A stretch of DNA of 64,000 nucleotides from Neorhizobium alkalisoli (GTDB lineage Bacteria > Pseudomonadota > Alphaproteobacteria > Rhizobiales > Rhizobiaceae): the NCBI RefSeq assembly GCF_002968635.1, contig NZ_PVBN01000006.1:1-64000 (forward strand), read 5' to 3'. A program made the position numbers and the translations under genes. Of this stretch, positions 8,770 through 17,130 are shown one piece after another; the first letter of the stretch is position 1; each line of letters begins with the position of its first letter. The notes beneath the pieces are model-generated. The model had not been told where the DNA came from. It made no database searches and saw nothing but the letters and a program-made list of their open reading frames with translations.

Positions 8770-9872
8770 CGGAAACCCGCACACTGGATCGCCCGGTCGA
8801 GACGAAGACCAAATACAATCTGATCGACTGCGACATTCATCCGGCGATGAAAACGCCGGCCGAGATTCAACCCTACCTCTCGCAGCGCTGGAAGGACCAT
8901 CTCGCGACCTATGGCGGCCATACGCGCCAGGGATTGTCGGAAACGCTTTCCCATCCGCGCATGGTGCCGGAAGTCTCGCGCGTCGATAGCTGGCCGCCAT
9001 CGGGCGGCCCGCCGGGTTCCGACCTGCCCTTCCTGCGTGAACAGCATCTCGACAACCTCGGCATCGACCTTGGCGTCCTCGTGCCGCTGCGCTTCAACGC
9101 CAGCGGCCAGCGCCACCCGGACTTCGCCAGTGCGATCGCCACAGCCATCAATGATTGGCAGATCGGCAAGTTTTTGGATCCGGAACCGCGCCTGCGCGGC
9201 TCGATCATCGCCACGCAGGAAGATCCGGCCAGCGCCGTCGCCGAGATCGACCGCCGTGCCTCGGACAAACGCTTCGTGCAGGTCCTGCTGCCCCCGCGCT
9301 CCATCGAGCCGTTGGGAAAACGCCGCCACTGGCCGATCTTCGAGGCCGCCGTCAGCCATGGCCTGCCGCTGTCGCTGCATGTCGGCGGCGTCGGCGGGCA
9401 TCAGGCGACCGGGGCCGGCTGGCCTTCCTATTATCTCGAGGAGCATCACAGCCAGGTGCAGACCATGCAGGCGGTGATCGCAAGCCTCATCTTCGAGGGC
9501 GTTTTCGAGCATTTCCCGGAACTGAAGGTTTCCTTCGTCGAAGGCGGCTTCTCCTGGGTACCATCGTTTGGCTGGCGCATGGACAAGGCCTGGCAAACGA
9601 TGCGCGACGAGGTCCCGCATGTGAAGCGCCCCCCGTCTGAATATCTGCGCCGGAACATCTGGTTCACCACCCAGCCGATGGAGGAGCCGAACCCGGCGAA
9701 AAACCTCACCGATACACTGAACTGGATCGGGACCGACCGGCTAATGTTCTCGACCGACTATCCCCATTGGGATTTCGACGATCCCCGCCACGCCTTCAAG
9801 GTGCCGCTCAGCGCGGCCGAAAAGGCGGCGATCTTCGCCGGAAATGCTGTCAACTTCTATGGATTGAACTGA
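8766..9872 (+). CDS. Amidohydrolase-2 family metal enzyme, type B (copy 2)
   Basis: A 368-residue protein, ATG 8766 overlapping the preceding TGA, with GGAGGAGG just upstream inside the previous gene. It has the B-type motifs IDCDIHP (about 19), SQRWKDHLATYG, PPSGGPPGSDL, LHVGG (about 205), EGGFSWVP, VKRPPSEYLRRN and STDYPHWDFDDP. It is a close paralogue of the gene at 6526. A Rieske ferredoxin starts 2 bases after its stop, so all five genes are one transcription unit. Confidence 0.85.
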   Translation: MTETRTLDRPVETKTKYNLIDCDIHPAMKTPAEIQPYLSQRWKDHLATYGGHTRQGLSETLSHPRMVPEVSRVDSWPPSGGPPGSDLPFLREQHLDNLGIDLGVLVPLRFNASGQRHPDFASAIATAINDWQIGKFLDPEPRLRGSIIATQEDPASAVAEIDRRASDKRFVQVLLPPRSIEPLGKRRHWPIFEAAVSHGLPLSLHVGGVGGHQATGAGWPSYYLEEHHSQVQTMQAVIASLIFEGVFEHFPELKVSFVEGGFSWVPSFGWRMDKAWQTMRDEVPHVKRPPSEYLRRNIWFTTQPMEEPNPAKNLTDTLNWIGTDRLMFSTDYPHWDFDDPRHAFKVPLSAAEKAAIFAGNAVNFYGLN

Positions 9873-9874
9873 GA

Positions 9875-10288
9875 ATGGCTCGTCACGTCGTCGCCAGGGT
9901 CGATGAACTCGATATCGGCAAATCCAAACTGGTGAAGGTCGCCGGCCGCGACATCGCCCTCTTCAACGTCAAGGGCGAGTTCTTCGCCATCGCCAATCGT
10001 TGCCCGCACGAGGGCGCCGATCTCTGCCGCGGCCAGGTCGTGGGCCTCGCCGAATCCGACGAACCCGGCCAATACCGCATGACGCGGCACGGCGAACTGG
10101 TGCGCTGCCCCTGGCACGGCTGGGAATTCGACATCCGCACGGGAAAATCCTGGTGCGACCCGGCCCGCACCCGCGTCAAGAGTTTCGACGTCTCCGTCAC
10201 GAAAGGCGGAGCGCTCGCGGAAGGTCCCTACCAGGCGGAAACTTTTCCGGTCTCCATCGATGAGGACTACGTCGTGGTGGAGATCTGA
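9875..10288 (+). CDS. Rieske [2Fe-2S] ferredoxin-like protein with long inter-motif loop
   Basis: A 137-residue small Rieske protein; ATG 9875 is 2 bases past the preceding stop. Cluster ligands are visible as RCPHEGADL (C-x-H) and RCPWHGWEFD (C-x-x-H). About 32 residues separate the H of the first motif from the C of the second, roughly twice the spacing usual in Rieske ferredoxins, so a loop of about 15 residues is inserted (it includes AESDEPGQYRMTRHG). No oxygenase or reductase gene is next to it. It may carry electrons to an enzyme encoded elsewhere, or associate with the amidohydrolases; neither can be shown from sequence. Confidence 0.85.
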   Translation: MARHVVARVDELDIGKSKLVKVAGRDIALFNVKGEFFAIANRCPHEGADLCRGQVVGLAESDEPGQYRMTRHGELVRCPWHGWEFDIRTGKSWCDPARTRVKSFDVSVTKGGALAEGPYQAETFPVSIDEDYVVVEI

Positions 10289-10333
10289 ACCCACATAAAA
10301 ACCAAGATGGCGAATATTCCAGGGAGGAGAAAA

Positions 10334-11353
10334 ATGTCGCTTATCCGTAAATTGGCAGCCTTTGCGGTTGCCGCGGTCGTTGCAGGTCCGGTTTTCGCGC
10401 AGGATGCGGAGTGGGACAAGGTGGTGGAGGCCGCCAAGAAGGAAGGCACCGTCACCGTCTACAATTCGCAGCTCGGCGCGCCGAACTTCGTCGCCGTAAC
10501 GGAGTCCTTTCAGAAGAAACATGGCATCAAGGTCGAGTCGCTCGACGTACGCGCCAGCGAACTGACCGAGCGTCTCCGCTCCGAGCAGGCGGCCGGACGC
10601 TATCTGGCCGACATCCAGATGCACTCCGCCAATTCGATCGAAACGGGAAAGACGCAAGGCATTCTGGTCGAACCTCTCGGCAAGATACCGAACGTCGCCA
10701 ATATCCGCGACGACATGAAAAAAGAGGTCACGGCCGATCATGTGCCGGGTTTCCTGCAGGCTTACGGTATCCTGGTCAATACCGGCCTCGTGAAGCCGGA
10801 GGACGAACCGAAGAGCTGGAAGGACCTTGCCGACCCGAAGTGGAAGGGCAAGATCCTGTCCGACGACATGCGTCCGCTCGGTTCAGGCGGAACCATGTTC
10901 GTGGTCTTCAACAAGACCTACGGGCAGGCCTTCAACGAGAAGCTCGCCGAGAACAAGCCGGTCTTCAGCCGCGACCTGCGCAACGACGCGCGTCGCGTCG
11001 CCCGCGGCGAATATCCGGTCTACATCCCGCAGATGTTCGCCTTCGCCAATGACCTCAAAGGGTTGCCGATCAAGGTGATCGTGCCCGAGGAAGGTGTCCC
11101 CTATGTCTCAATCCACTTCGCGATCATGAAGAACGCGCCGCATCCGAACGCTGCAAAACTCTTCATCGATCACTTCCTCGACATGGAGCAGCAAGTCACC
11201 TACGCCAAGGCCTGGATGTTGCCGGTCGCCAAGGGCGTCGAGGATCAGCTCGATCCGGAATCCAAACGCTTTGCCAGCGCCAAGCTGCTCGGAACGCGCG
11301 AAATGAACGAATACGGGCCGCTGATGGAGCTCGCGAAAAAGATCTATCCGTAG
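10334..11353 (+). CDS. Second periplasmic binding protein of the iron(III)/AEP family
   Basis: A 339-residue solute-binding protein. ATG 10334 follows GGGAGGAG; a longer frame from 10307 has no ribosome site. A Sec signal peptide (about residues 1-23, ending VFAQD) precedes DAEWDKVVEAAKKEGTV, RASELTERLRSEQAAGRY and DEPKSWKDLADPKW, motifs shared with the binding protein at 2725-3789. There is no matching permease or ATPase on this side, so it most likely feeds the permease at 887-2653. It is in the amidohydrolase unit and probably binds the substrate or a close relative. Confidence 0.88.
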   Translation: MSLIRKLAAFAVAAVVAGPVFAQDAEWDKVVEAAKKEGTVTVYNSQLGAPNFVAVTESFQKKHGIKVESLDVRASELTERLRSEQAAGRYLADIQMHSANSIETGKTQGILVEPLGKIPNVANIRDDMKKEVTADHVPGFLQAYGILVNTGLVKPEDEPKSWKDLADPKWKGKILSDDMRPLGSGGTMFVVFNKTYGQAFNEKLAENKPVFSRDLRNDARRVARGEYPVYIPQMFAFANDLKGLPIKVIVPEEGVPYVSIHFAIMKNAPHPNAAKLFIDHFLDMEQQVTYAKAWMLPVAKGVEDQLDPESKRFASAKLLGTREMNEYGPLMELAKKIYP

Positions 11354-11410
11354 GGGTCTTCGCCGAGATCGGCGGCCGCAACGCCGCCGAGCGAGCAAAA
11401 CCGCACGCGC

Positions 11411-11941
11411 GTGGTGCTGAAAGCCGGCGAACTGTTCCGCGAATACGGTTTTGACGGCATCGGCATTGCCGACCTGATGAAGGCGGCCGGCCTGACGCAT
11501 GGAGGATTTTACGGACAGTTCAAATCCAAGGTGGATCTGGCGGCCGAGGCGTCGCGACAGGCGCTTGCGCTCAACGCCGCCACCTGGCGGGAGACGATCA
11601 ACCGCACCCGCGAAAAGGCGTTGAAGGCGATCGCCGTCATGTATCTTTCCCGGCCGAACCTGATCTTCAAGGCCAAGGGCTGCACCTTCGCCTCGCTCTG
11701 CGGCGATGCCTCCCGCCAAGGCGAAGGAGTGCAATCCGTCTTCGCCGAGGGCATCGAAAACCACCTGCAGCTACTGCAGGAGATCGTCGTCGGCAATGGC
11801 GACGAGGATCGCCGCCGCAAGTCGATCGTCATCCTGTCTCAAATGATCGGAGGGCTGACGCTCGCCCGTGCGGTGGGCAGCGTTCCGCTCGCAGAGGAAA
11901 TCCTCGCCGCCCTTCGCGACGAACTGGAAACTCGGCACTAA
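11411..11941 (+). CDS. TetR-family regulator with no clear start codon
   Basis: A TetR-type protein with helix-turn-helix IADLMKAAGLTHGGFYGQFKSK and a C-terminal ligand domain. The open frame begins directly after the TAG (11351-11353) of the upstream binding protein, in the same frame, and reads through TPPSEQNRTR before the first possible start, GTG 11411. That start would drop the beginning of helix 1 and has no ribosome site. There is no ATG, GTG or TTG between the TAG and 11411. Either initiation is unusual, the gene is decaying, or there is a sequence error. It would control the unit or the Dpp genes that follow. Confidence 0.65.
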   Translation: MVLKAGELFREYGFDGIGIADLMKAAGLTHGGFYGQFKSKVDLAAEASRQALALNAATWRETINRTREKALKAIAVMYLSRPNLIFKAKGCTFASLCGDASRQGEGVQSVFAEGIENHLQLLQEIVVGNGDEDRRRKSIVILSQMIGGLTLARAVGSVPLAEEILAALRDELETRH

Positions 11942-12086
11942 GCCCTTATGGCGCAACGGAAATGCGTCTTACGCCTACCCGCATCCAAGAATTTGTTCCC
12001 GAACGCCCCGCAAAGAAATTTCGTGCCTGTGCGGCCGGTCATTTCGCTGCCAATATGCTGCGAAGGACCGCACCGAGGAGAGAGCC

Positions 12087-13697
12087 ATGACGATCGCCAA
12101 CCTATCCCGACGCACCCTTTTGCAGGCAGGCGCTGCCCTGCTCGCTTCGACCGCCTTGCCGACGCTGGCGCGCGCTCAAGATGCTCCTGCGGGCGGGCGG
12201 CTGATCGTCGCGGCGGATTCCGAACCGAAAAACCTCAACCCGGCAATCGTCGCTTCGAACGGCGTCTTCTTCATCGCGAGCAAAGTTGTCGAACCGCTTG
12301 CGGAAGCCGCCTTCGAGGGTAAGGACGGGCTTTCTCCGCGCCTTGCGACCTCCTGGGAAGGATCGGCGGACGGCAAGTCGGTAACGTTCAAGCTGCGCGA
12401 AGGCGTGAAATGGCATGACGGCAAGCCGTTCACCTCCGCCGATGTCGCCTATTCGGCGCTCAACATCTGGAAGCCGCTGCAAAATCTCGGCCGCCTCGTC
12501 TTCGCCAATCTCGAAGCGGTCGTTACGCCGGACGCGACGACGGCGGTTTTCCGCTTCTCCAAGCCCACGCCCTTCCAGCTCATCCGCAATGCTCTGCCCG
12601 TGGTCAGCAGCGTCGTGCCGAAACATCTCTACGAAGGCACCGATATCGCCACCAATCCTGCCAATGTGAAGCTCGTCGGCACCGGCCCGTTCAAGTTCAC
12701 GGAATACAAGCCCGGCGAATATTATCGCCTGACGAAGAATGCCGACTACTGGAACAAGGGCGAACCGAAGCTGGACGAAGTGATCTTCCGCGTGCTGCCG
12801 GATCGCGCCGGCGCCGGCGCCGCCCTCGAGGCGGAAGAAATCCAGCTCGCCGCCTTCTCGGCCGTGCCGCTCACCGACCTTGCCCGCATTTCCAAGGTGC
12901 CGGGCATCAAGGTCATCTCCAAGGGTTACGAGGGCATGACCTACCAGCTCGTGGTGGAGATCAATCACCGCAGCAAGGAACTTGCCGATCTCAAGGTGCG
13001 CCAGGCGATCGCGCACGCGATCGACAAGAAATTCGTCGTCGACACCATCTTCCTCGGCTATGCCGCAGCCTCGACCGGGCCGGTGCCGAAGAACGCCCCG
13101 GAGTTCTACGACTCCGGCGTGCCGGCCTATGATTTCGACGTCGCCAAGGCCAATGCACTGCTCGATGAAGCCGGTTATCCGAAGGGCGCCGACGGCAACC
13201 GCTTTTCGCTCAAGCTGCGCCCGGCCCCCTATTTCAACGAGACGAAACAATTCGGCGCCTATCTCCGCCAGGCGCTCGCCGCGATCGGCATCGACGCTCA
13301 GCTCGTCAACGCGGATTCCGCCGCTCACCAGAAAGCGGTTTATACGGACCACGATTTCGATCTCGCTGTCGCTCCTCCGGTCTTCCGCGGCGACCCGGCG
13401 ATCTCGACGACAATTCTCGTGAAATCCGGCACCCCGGCCGGCGTGCCCTTCTCCAATCAGGGCGGCTACGCCAACAAGGAGCTGGACGACATCATCTCCA
13501 AAGCGGCAGAGACGGTCGACGCCAAGGCCCGCACCGATCTCTACAAGCAGTTCCAGAAATTGGTCGCCACCGACCTCCCGCTGATCAACGTGGCCGAATG
13601 GGGCTTCATCACCGTGGCGCGCGACAGCGTGCTGAACGTCTCGAACAATCCCCGCTGGGCAGTCTCCAACTGGGCGGATACGGCACTGCAATCGTGA
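12087..13697 (+). CDS. Peptide/nickel-type substrate-binding protein (DppA/OppA family), Tat signal
   Basis: A 536-residue SBP_bac_5 protein. ATG 12087 follows GAGGAGAG; a longer frame from 11868 overlaps the TetR gene and is unlikely. The N-terminus LSRRTLLQAGAAL is a twin-arginine signal, cut near ARAQD. Family patterns include the LREGVKWHDGKPFTSADV block and VRQAIAHAIDKK. It heads a complete importer (two permeases and two ATPases follow). Such proteins bind peptides, opines, nickel or other small organics; the ligand cannot be told here. Confidence 0.88.
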   Translation: MTIANLSRRTLLQAGAALLASTALPTLARAQDAPAGGRLIVAADSEPKNLNPAIVASNGVFFIASKVVEPLAEAAFEGKDGLSPRLATSWEGSADGKSVTFKLREGVKWHDGKPFTSADVAYSALNIWKPLQNLGRLVFANLEAVVTPDATTAVFRFSKPTPFQLIRNALPVVSSVVPKHLYEGTDIATNPANVKLVGTGPFKFTEYKPGEYYRLTKNADYWNKGEPKLDEVIFRVLPDRAGAGAALEAEEIQLAAFSAVPLTDLARISKVPGIKVISKGYEGMTYQLVVEINHRSKELADLKVRQAIAHAIDKKFVVDTIFLGYAAASTGPVPKNAPEFYDSGVPAYDFDVAKANALLDEAGYPKGADGNRFSLKLRPAPYFNETKQFGAYLRQALAAIGIDAQLVNADSAAHQKAVYTDHDFDLAVAPPVFRGDPAISTTILVKSGTPAGVPFSNQGGYANKELDDIISKAAETVDAKARTDLYKQFQKLVATDLPLINVAEWGFITVARDSVLNVSNNPRWAVSNWADTALQS

Positions 13698-13740
13698 TAG
13701 GCTCGGGGTCCGAAAACCGAGTCTCAAGGCCTTCCGCAGC

Positions 13741-14730
13741 GTGAACCGTGCCCTTCGATTGATCAGGCGTCGCGCGATCAGCAGCATTCCGGTGCTGCTG
13801 ATCGTCATCGTCTTGACTTTCCTGCTGCTCGAATCCGCCTCCGGCGACGCCGTGGACGCCTATCTGCTGTCGATCGGCGGCGGGGATGCGACGGTGGCGC
13901 AATCGCTGCGCCAGGCCTATGGCCTCGACCAGTCCATGCTCGCACGCCTCTTGCTTTACGTCTCCTCGCTGGCACGGCTTGATCTCGGCTGGTCCGTCGC
14001 CTTCGATCGGCCGGTGCTCGACCTCATCATTGAACGCCTGCCGAACACGCTGCTCCTGATGGGAAGCGCCACCGCGCTTTCCTTCGGGCTCGGTTCGGCG
14101 CTCGGCATCGTCGCCGGCGCAAGGCCGGAAAGTGCCGGCGACAGAGTGCTTTCCACCATTTCCCTGATTCTCTACGCCATCCCGAGCTTCTGGCTCGGCC
14201 TGGTGCTCAGCATCGTCTTTGCCGTAGAGCTTCGCTGGCTGCCGACCTCCGGCATAGAGACGATCGCCTCCGGCAAGGCCGGCTTTGCCCGCGCTGCCGA
14301 CATCGCCACCCATCTCGCGCTGCCGGTCGGGGCACTGGCGCTGATCTACATGGCGCTTTTCCTGCGGGTGATGCGTGCCGGAATGGCCGAGGTCTGGGCA
14401 CTGGATTTCGTGCTCTTCGCCCGCTCCAAGGGCCTTTCCCGCAGCCGCATCGTACTGCGCCACGTCGCCCGCAACGCGCTCCTGCCGCTCGTCACCATGC
14501 TCGGCCTGCAATCGGCAGCGATGCTCGGCGGCAGCGTCGTCATCGAGAGCATCTTTGCGATCCCCGGCTTCGGACGGCTGGCTCAGGAGGCGGTGGGCGG
14601 CCGCGACGCGCCGCTCCTGATGGGCATCATCCTCGTCAGCGCCGTGCTCGTCATCTGCATCAACCTCATGATCGACATCTTCTATGCCGCGCTCGATCCA
14701 CGCGTCGGCGCCCAGGAGGCGGATGCATGA
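13741..14730 (+). CDS. ABC permease, DppB-like
   Basis: A 329-residue inner-membrane permease with six or so membrane spans, start GTG 13741 (weak ribosome site). It has the DppB/OppB features: an N-terminal span, a periplasmic loop with LDLGWSVAFDRPV and a C-terminal binding-protein-dependent domain with the docking loop DFVLFARSKGLSRSRI. It overlaps the DppC-like gene by 4 bases (ATGA). A short GC-rich inverted repeat (13700-13723) separates it from the binding-protein gene. Confidence 0.88.
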   Translation: MNRALRLIRRRAISSIPVLLIVIVLTFLLLESASGDAVDAYLLSIGGGDATVAQSLRQAYGLDQSMLARLLLYVSSLARLDLGWSVAFDRPVLDLIIERLPNTLLLMGSATALSFGLGSALGIVAGARPESAGDRVLSTISLILYAIPSFWLGLVLSIVFAVELRWLPTSGIETIASGKAGFARAADIATHLALPVGALALIYMALFLRVMRAGMAEVWALDFVLFARSKGLSRSRIVLRHVARNALLPLVTMLGLQSAAMLGGSVVIESIFAIPGFGRLAQEAVGGRDAPLLMGIILVSAVLVICINLMIDIFYAALDPRVGAQEADA

Positions 14731-15557
14731 GGCGGATTCAAAATCTCATGAAAACGTCGGAAGGCGCGATCGGGTTTGGCATTTTAGCCACGCTGATGCT
14801 CGTCGCGCTGTTCGCACCAATTCTGTCGCCCGGTGATCCTCTGCGTATTGCAGGTAGCCCGTTGCTGGCGCCCTTCATCGATCCCGCCTTCCCGCTCGGC
14901 ACGGATCGGCTCGGCCGGGATGTACTGGCCGGCATCATACACGGAACCCGCACTTCACTTGTGGTCGGCATTGCGGCGGCGATTGCGGCCATCGCCATCG
15001 GGCTCTGCGTCGGCCTGACGGCCGGCTTTGCCGGCGGCGCCGTCGATGAGGCGCTGATGCGCGTTGTCGATGCCTTCCAGATCGTGCCGAGCTTCCTTCT
15101 GGCGCTTGCCTTCGTCAGCGTCATCGGCGCCTCCGTTCCCGTCGTGGTGCTGGCAATCGCGTTGGGCGCTTGGGCGGACCCGGCGCGGCTGACAAGGGCG
15201 CAGGTGCTTTCCTTTAGGGAAAGGGACTACGTCGCCGCCGCCCGGGTTATCGGCATGCACCCGGTCGAAATCGCCTGGAAGGAAATCCTGCCGAACGCCC
15301 TGCCGCCGGTGCTGGCGCTGTCGGCAATCATCGTCGCCGCCGCGATCCTCACGGAAGCGGCGCTCTCCTTCCTGGGCCTCGGCGATCCCAATATCGTCAC
15401 CTGGGGTTCGATGATCGCCGAAGGCCGCAACGTTCTGCGCTCGTCGCCGTCGCTCTCGATCTTTCCCGGCATCGCTCTGGTGGTAACGGTGATCGGCGTC
15501 TATCTCCTGAGTGAGGGGCTGACCAAAGCGCTCGCCGGGCGCAGGAGCGAGGCATGA
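14727..15557 (+). CDS. ABC permease, DppC-like
   Basis: A 276-residue permease partner of the DppB-like protein. It carries the DppC hallmark HPLGTDRLGRDVLAG-like block (here FPLGTDRLGRDVLAG) and the docking loop DYVAAARVIGMHPVEI. ATG 14727 overlaps the preceding TGA, and its own TGA overlaps the ATG of the next ATPase, so the importer genes are tightly coupled. Confidence 0.9.
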   Translation: MRRIQNLMKTSEGAIGFGILATLMLVALFAPILSPGDPLRIAGSPLLAPFIDPAFPLGTDRLGRDVLAGIIHGTRTSLVVGIAAAIAAIAIGLCVGLTAGFAGGAVDEALMRVVDAFQIVPSFLLALAFVSVIGASVPVVVLAIALGAWADPARLTRAQVLSFRERDYVAAARVIGMHPVEIAWKEILPNALPPVLALSAIIVAAAILTEAALSFLGLGDPNIVTWGSMIAEGRNVLRSSPSLSIFPGIALVVTVIGVYLLSEGLTKALAGRRSEA

Positions 15558-16336
15558 GCGCGCTTTGCGAGATCAGAGGTCTTTCGGTCACCTATCAAGG
15601 TCATCCCGTGCCGGCTCTGACAAATGTCGACATCGATATCCACCCCGGCGAGCGGCTGGCGATCATCGGAGAAAGCGGGTCCGGCAAGAGTACGCTTGCA
15701 CGAACGATCGCCGGGCTTCTGCCGGCTGGTGCGAGGGTGCGCGGAGAGATGCGCTGGTCCATCGGCCAGGCGCCGCTTCCCGGCCGGGACATGGGATTTG
15801 TCTTCCAGGACCCTTCCGCGAGCCTCAACCCGGTGCTGACGATCGGCGAACAGGTAGCCGAAGGTGCGCGCCGCAACCTCGGACTGACATGGAAGGCCGC
15901 CCATGAGCGGGCTCTCGATATGCTGGAGCGGGTCCGCATTCCCGATCCGGCAAAGGTACTGAAGGCGTTTCCGCATCAGCTTTCCGGGGGACAAAGGCAA
16001 CGCGTGGCGATCGCCGCCGCCCTCGCGACCGGACCCGGCATTCTGATCGCGGACGAAGCGACCAGCGCGCTCGATATGATCGTTCAGGCCGAAATCGTCT
16101 CGCTGCTCGACGAATTGGTGCGCGAAGCCGGAATGACGCTTGTTTTCATCACCCACGACGTTGCACTCGCCTCCGGCTTTGCAGACCGGGTGGCAATCTT
16201 CCGGAACGGCGAACTGGTCGAGGCCGGACCGGTCGGCGCCGTCCTTACCGCACCGGAGAATGGCTATACCAGGACGCTGCTTGCCAGCCATCGCGACCTC
16301 TCCACGCCACCGCTCATCCGTGAGGCAGCGACATGA
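15554..16336 (+). CDS. ABC importer ATPase, DppD-like
   Basis: A 260-residue nucleotide-binding protein with Walker A GESGSGKST (39-47), Q-loop FVFQDPSASLNP, signature LSGGQRQR (about 143), Walker B ILIADEATSALD and H-loop FITHD. It is shorter than classic DppD/OppD (about 330 residues) and lacks their C-terminal oligopeptide extension. It pairs with the next ATPase to make the heterodimeric motor of the Dpp-type importer. Confidence 0.88.
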   Translation: MSALCEIRGLSVTYQGHPVPALTNVDIDIHPGERLAIIGESGSGKSTLARTIAGLLPAGARVRGEMRWSIGQAPLPGRDMGFVFQDPSASLNPVLTIGEQVAEGARRNLGLTWKAAHERALDMLERVRIPDPAKVLKAFPHQLSGGQRQRVAIAAALATGPGILIADEATSALDMIVQAEIVSLLDELVREAGMTLVFITHDVALASGFADRVAIFRNGELVEAGPVGAVLTAPENGYTRTLLASHRDLSTPPLIREAAT

Positions 16337-17130
16337 TGCTGCTCGATATCGCAAACCTTTCCAGACGTTTTTCCTCCGGCGGCCGCGACGTTGCGGCGCT
16401 GAGCGATGTTTCGCTGACGCTCGCCTCCGGGGAAACCCTTGGTCTCGCAGGCGCTTCGGGAAGCGGAAAGTCGACGCTCGCCCGCATCCTCCTGCGGCTG
16501 ATCCCGGCCGATGGCGGCACGATCCATTTTGAAGAGAACGACTGGCTGAAGCTTTCGGGTGCAGAGCTGCGCCGTCGTCGCGCAAAAATGCAGATGGTGT
16601 TTCAGGATATACTTGGCGCCTTCAATCCGCGCGCTACCGTCGCCTCGGTGCTCGATGATCCATTGCGGATCCACGAGATCGTTCCGAAGGCCGAGCGGCC
16701 AAAAGAGATAGCCGCCCTGCTCGAACGGGTCGGCTTGCCCGCAAGTTACGCCACCCGTTCGATCCGCGAGGTTTCCGGTGGGCAGCGGCAGCGGATCGCG
16801 ATAGCCCGAGCGATTGCCACGCGGCCATCCCTGATCGTGCTCGACGAGGCGGTCTCGGCGCTCGATGTCTCCATCCGGGGAAAGATCCTCGAACTGCTTG
16901 TCGAACTGCAGCAGGAGCGAGGCATCGCCTATCTCTTCGTCTCGCACGATCTTGCGGTGCTGCGCGCCGTCTCTCACCGAATCGCGGTCATGGAAGCCGG
17001 GCGGCTGGTGGAAATCGGCGCCGCTTCTCAAGTGATCGAAAATCCGCGATCGTCGGCGGCGCGGGCACTGATCGCCGCCGTGCCGCGTCTCGTCACCGGA
17101 CTGCCAGAAAGACACCATTATGACGTTTGA
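16333..17130 (+). CDS. ABC importer ATPase, DppF-like
   Basis: A 265-residue ATPase with Walker A GASGSGKST (40-48), Q-loop MVFQDILGAFNPR, signature VSGGQRQR, Walker B LIVLDEAVSALD and H-loop FVSHDL. ATGATG 16333 overlaps the end of the DppD-like gene, and the last 11 bases overlap the start of the aminotransferase. It completes a five-gene importer (12087-17130). Confidence 0.88.
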   Translation: MMLLDIANLSRRFSSGGRDVAALSDVSLTLASGETLGLAGASGSGKSTLARILLRLIPADGGTIHFEENDWLKLSGAELRRRRAKMQMVFQDILGAFNPRATVASVLDDPLRIHEIVPKAERPKEIAALLERVGLPASYATRSIREVSGGQRQRIAIARAIATRPSLIVLDEAVSALDVSIRGKILELLVELQQERGIAYLFVSHDLAVLRAVSHRIAVMEAGRLVEIGAASQVIENPRSSAARALIAAVPRLVTGLPERHHYDV

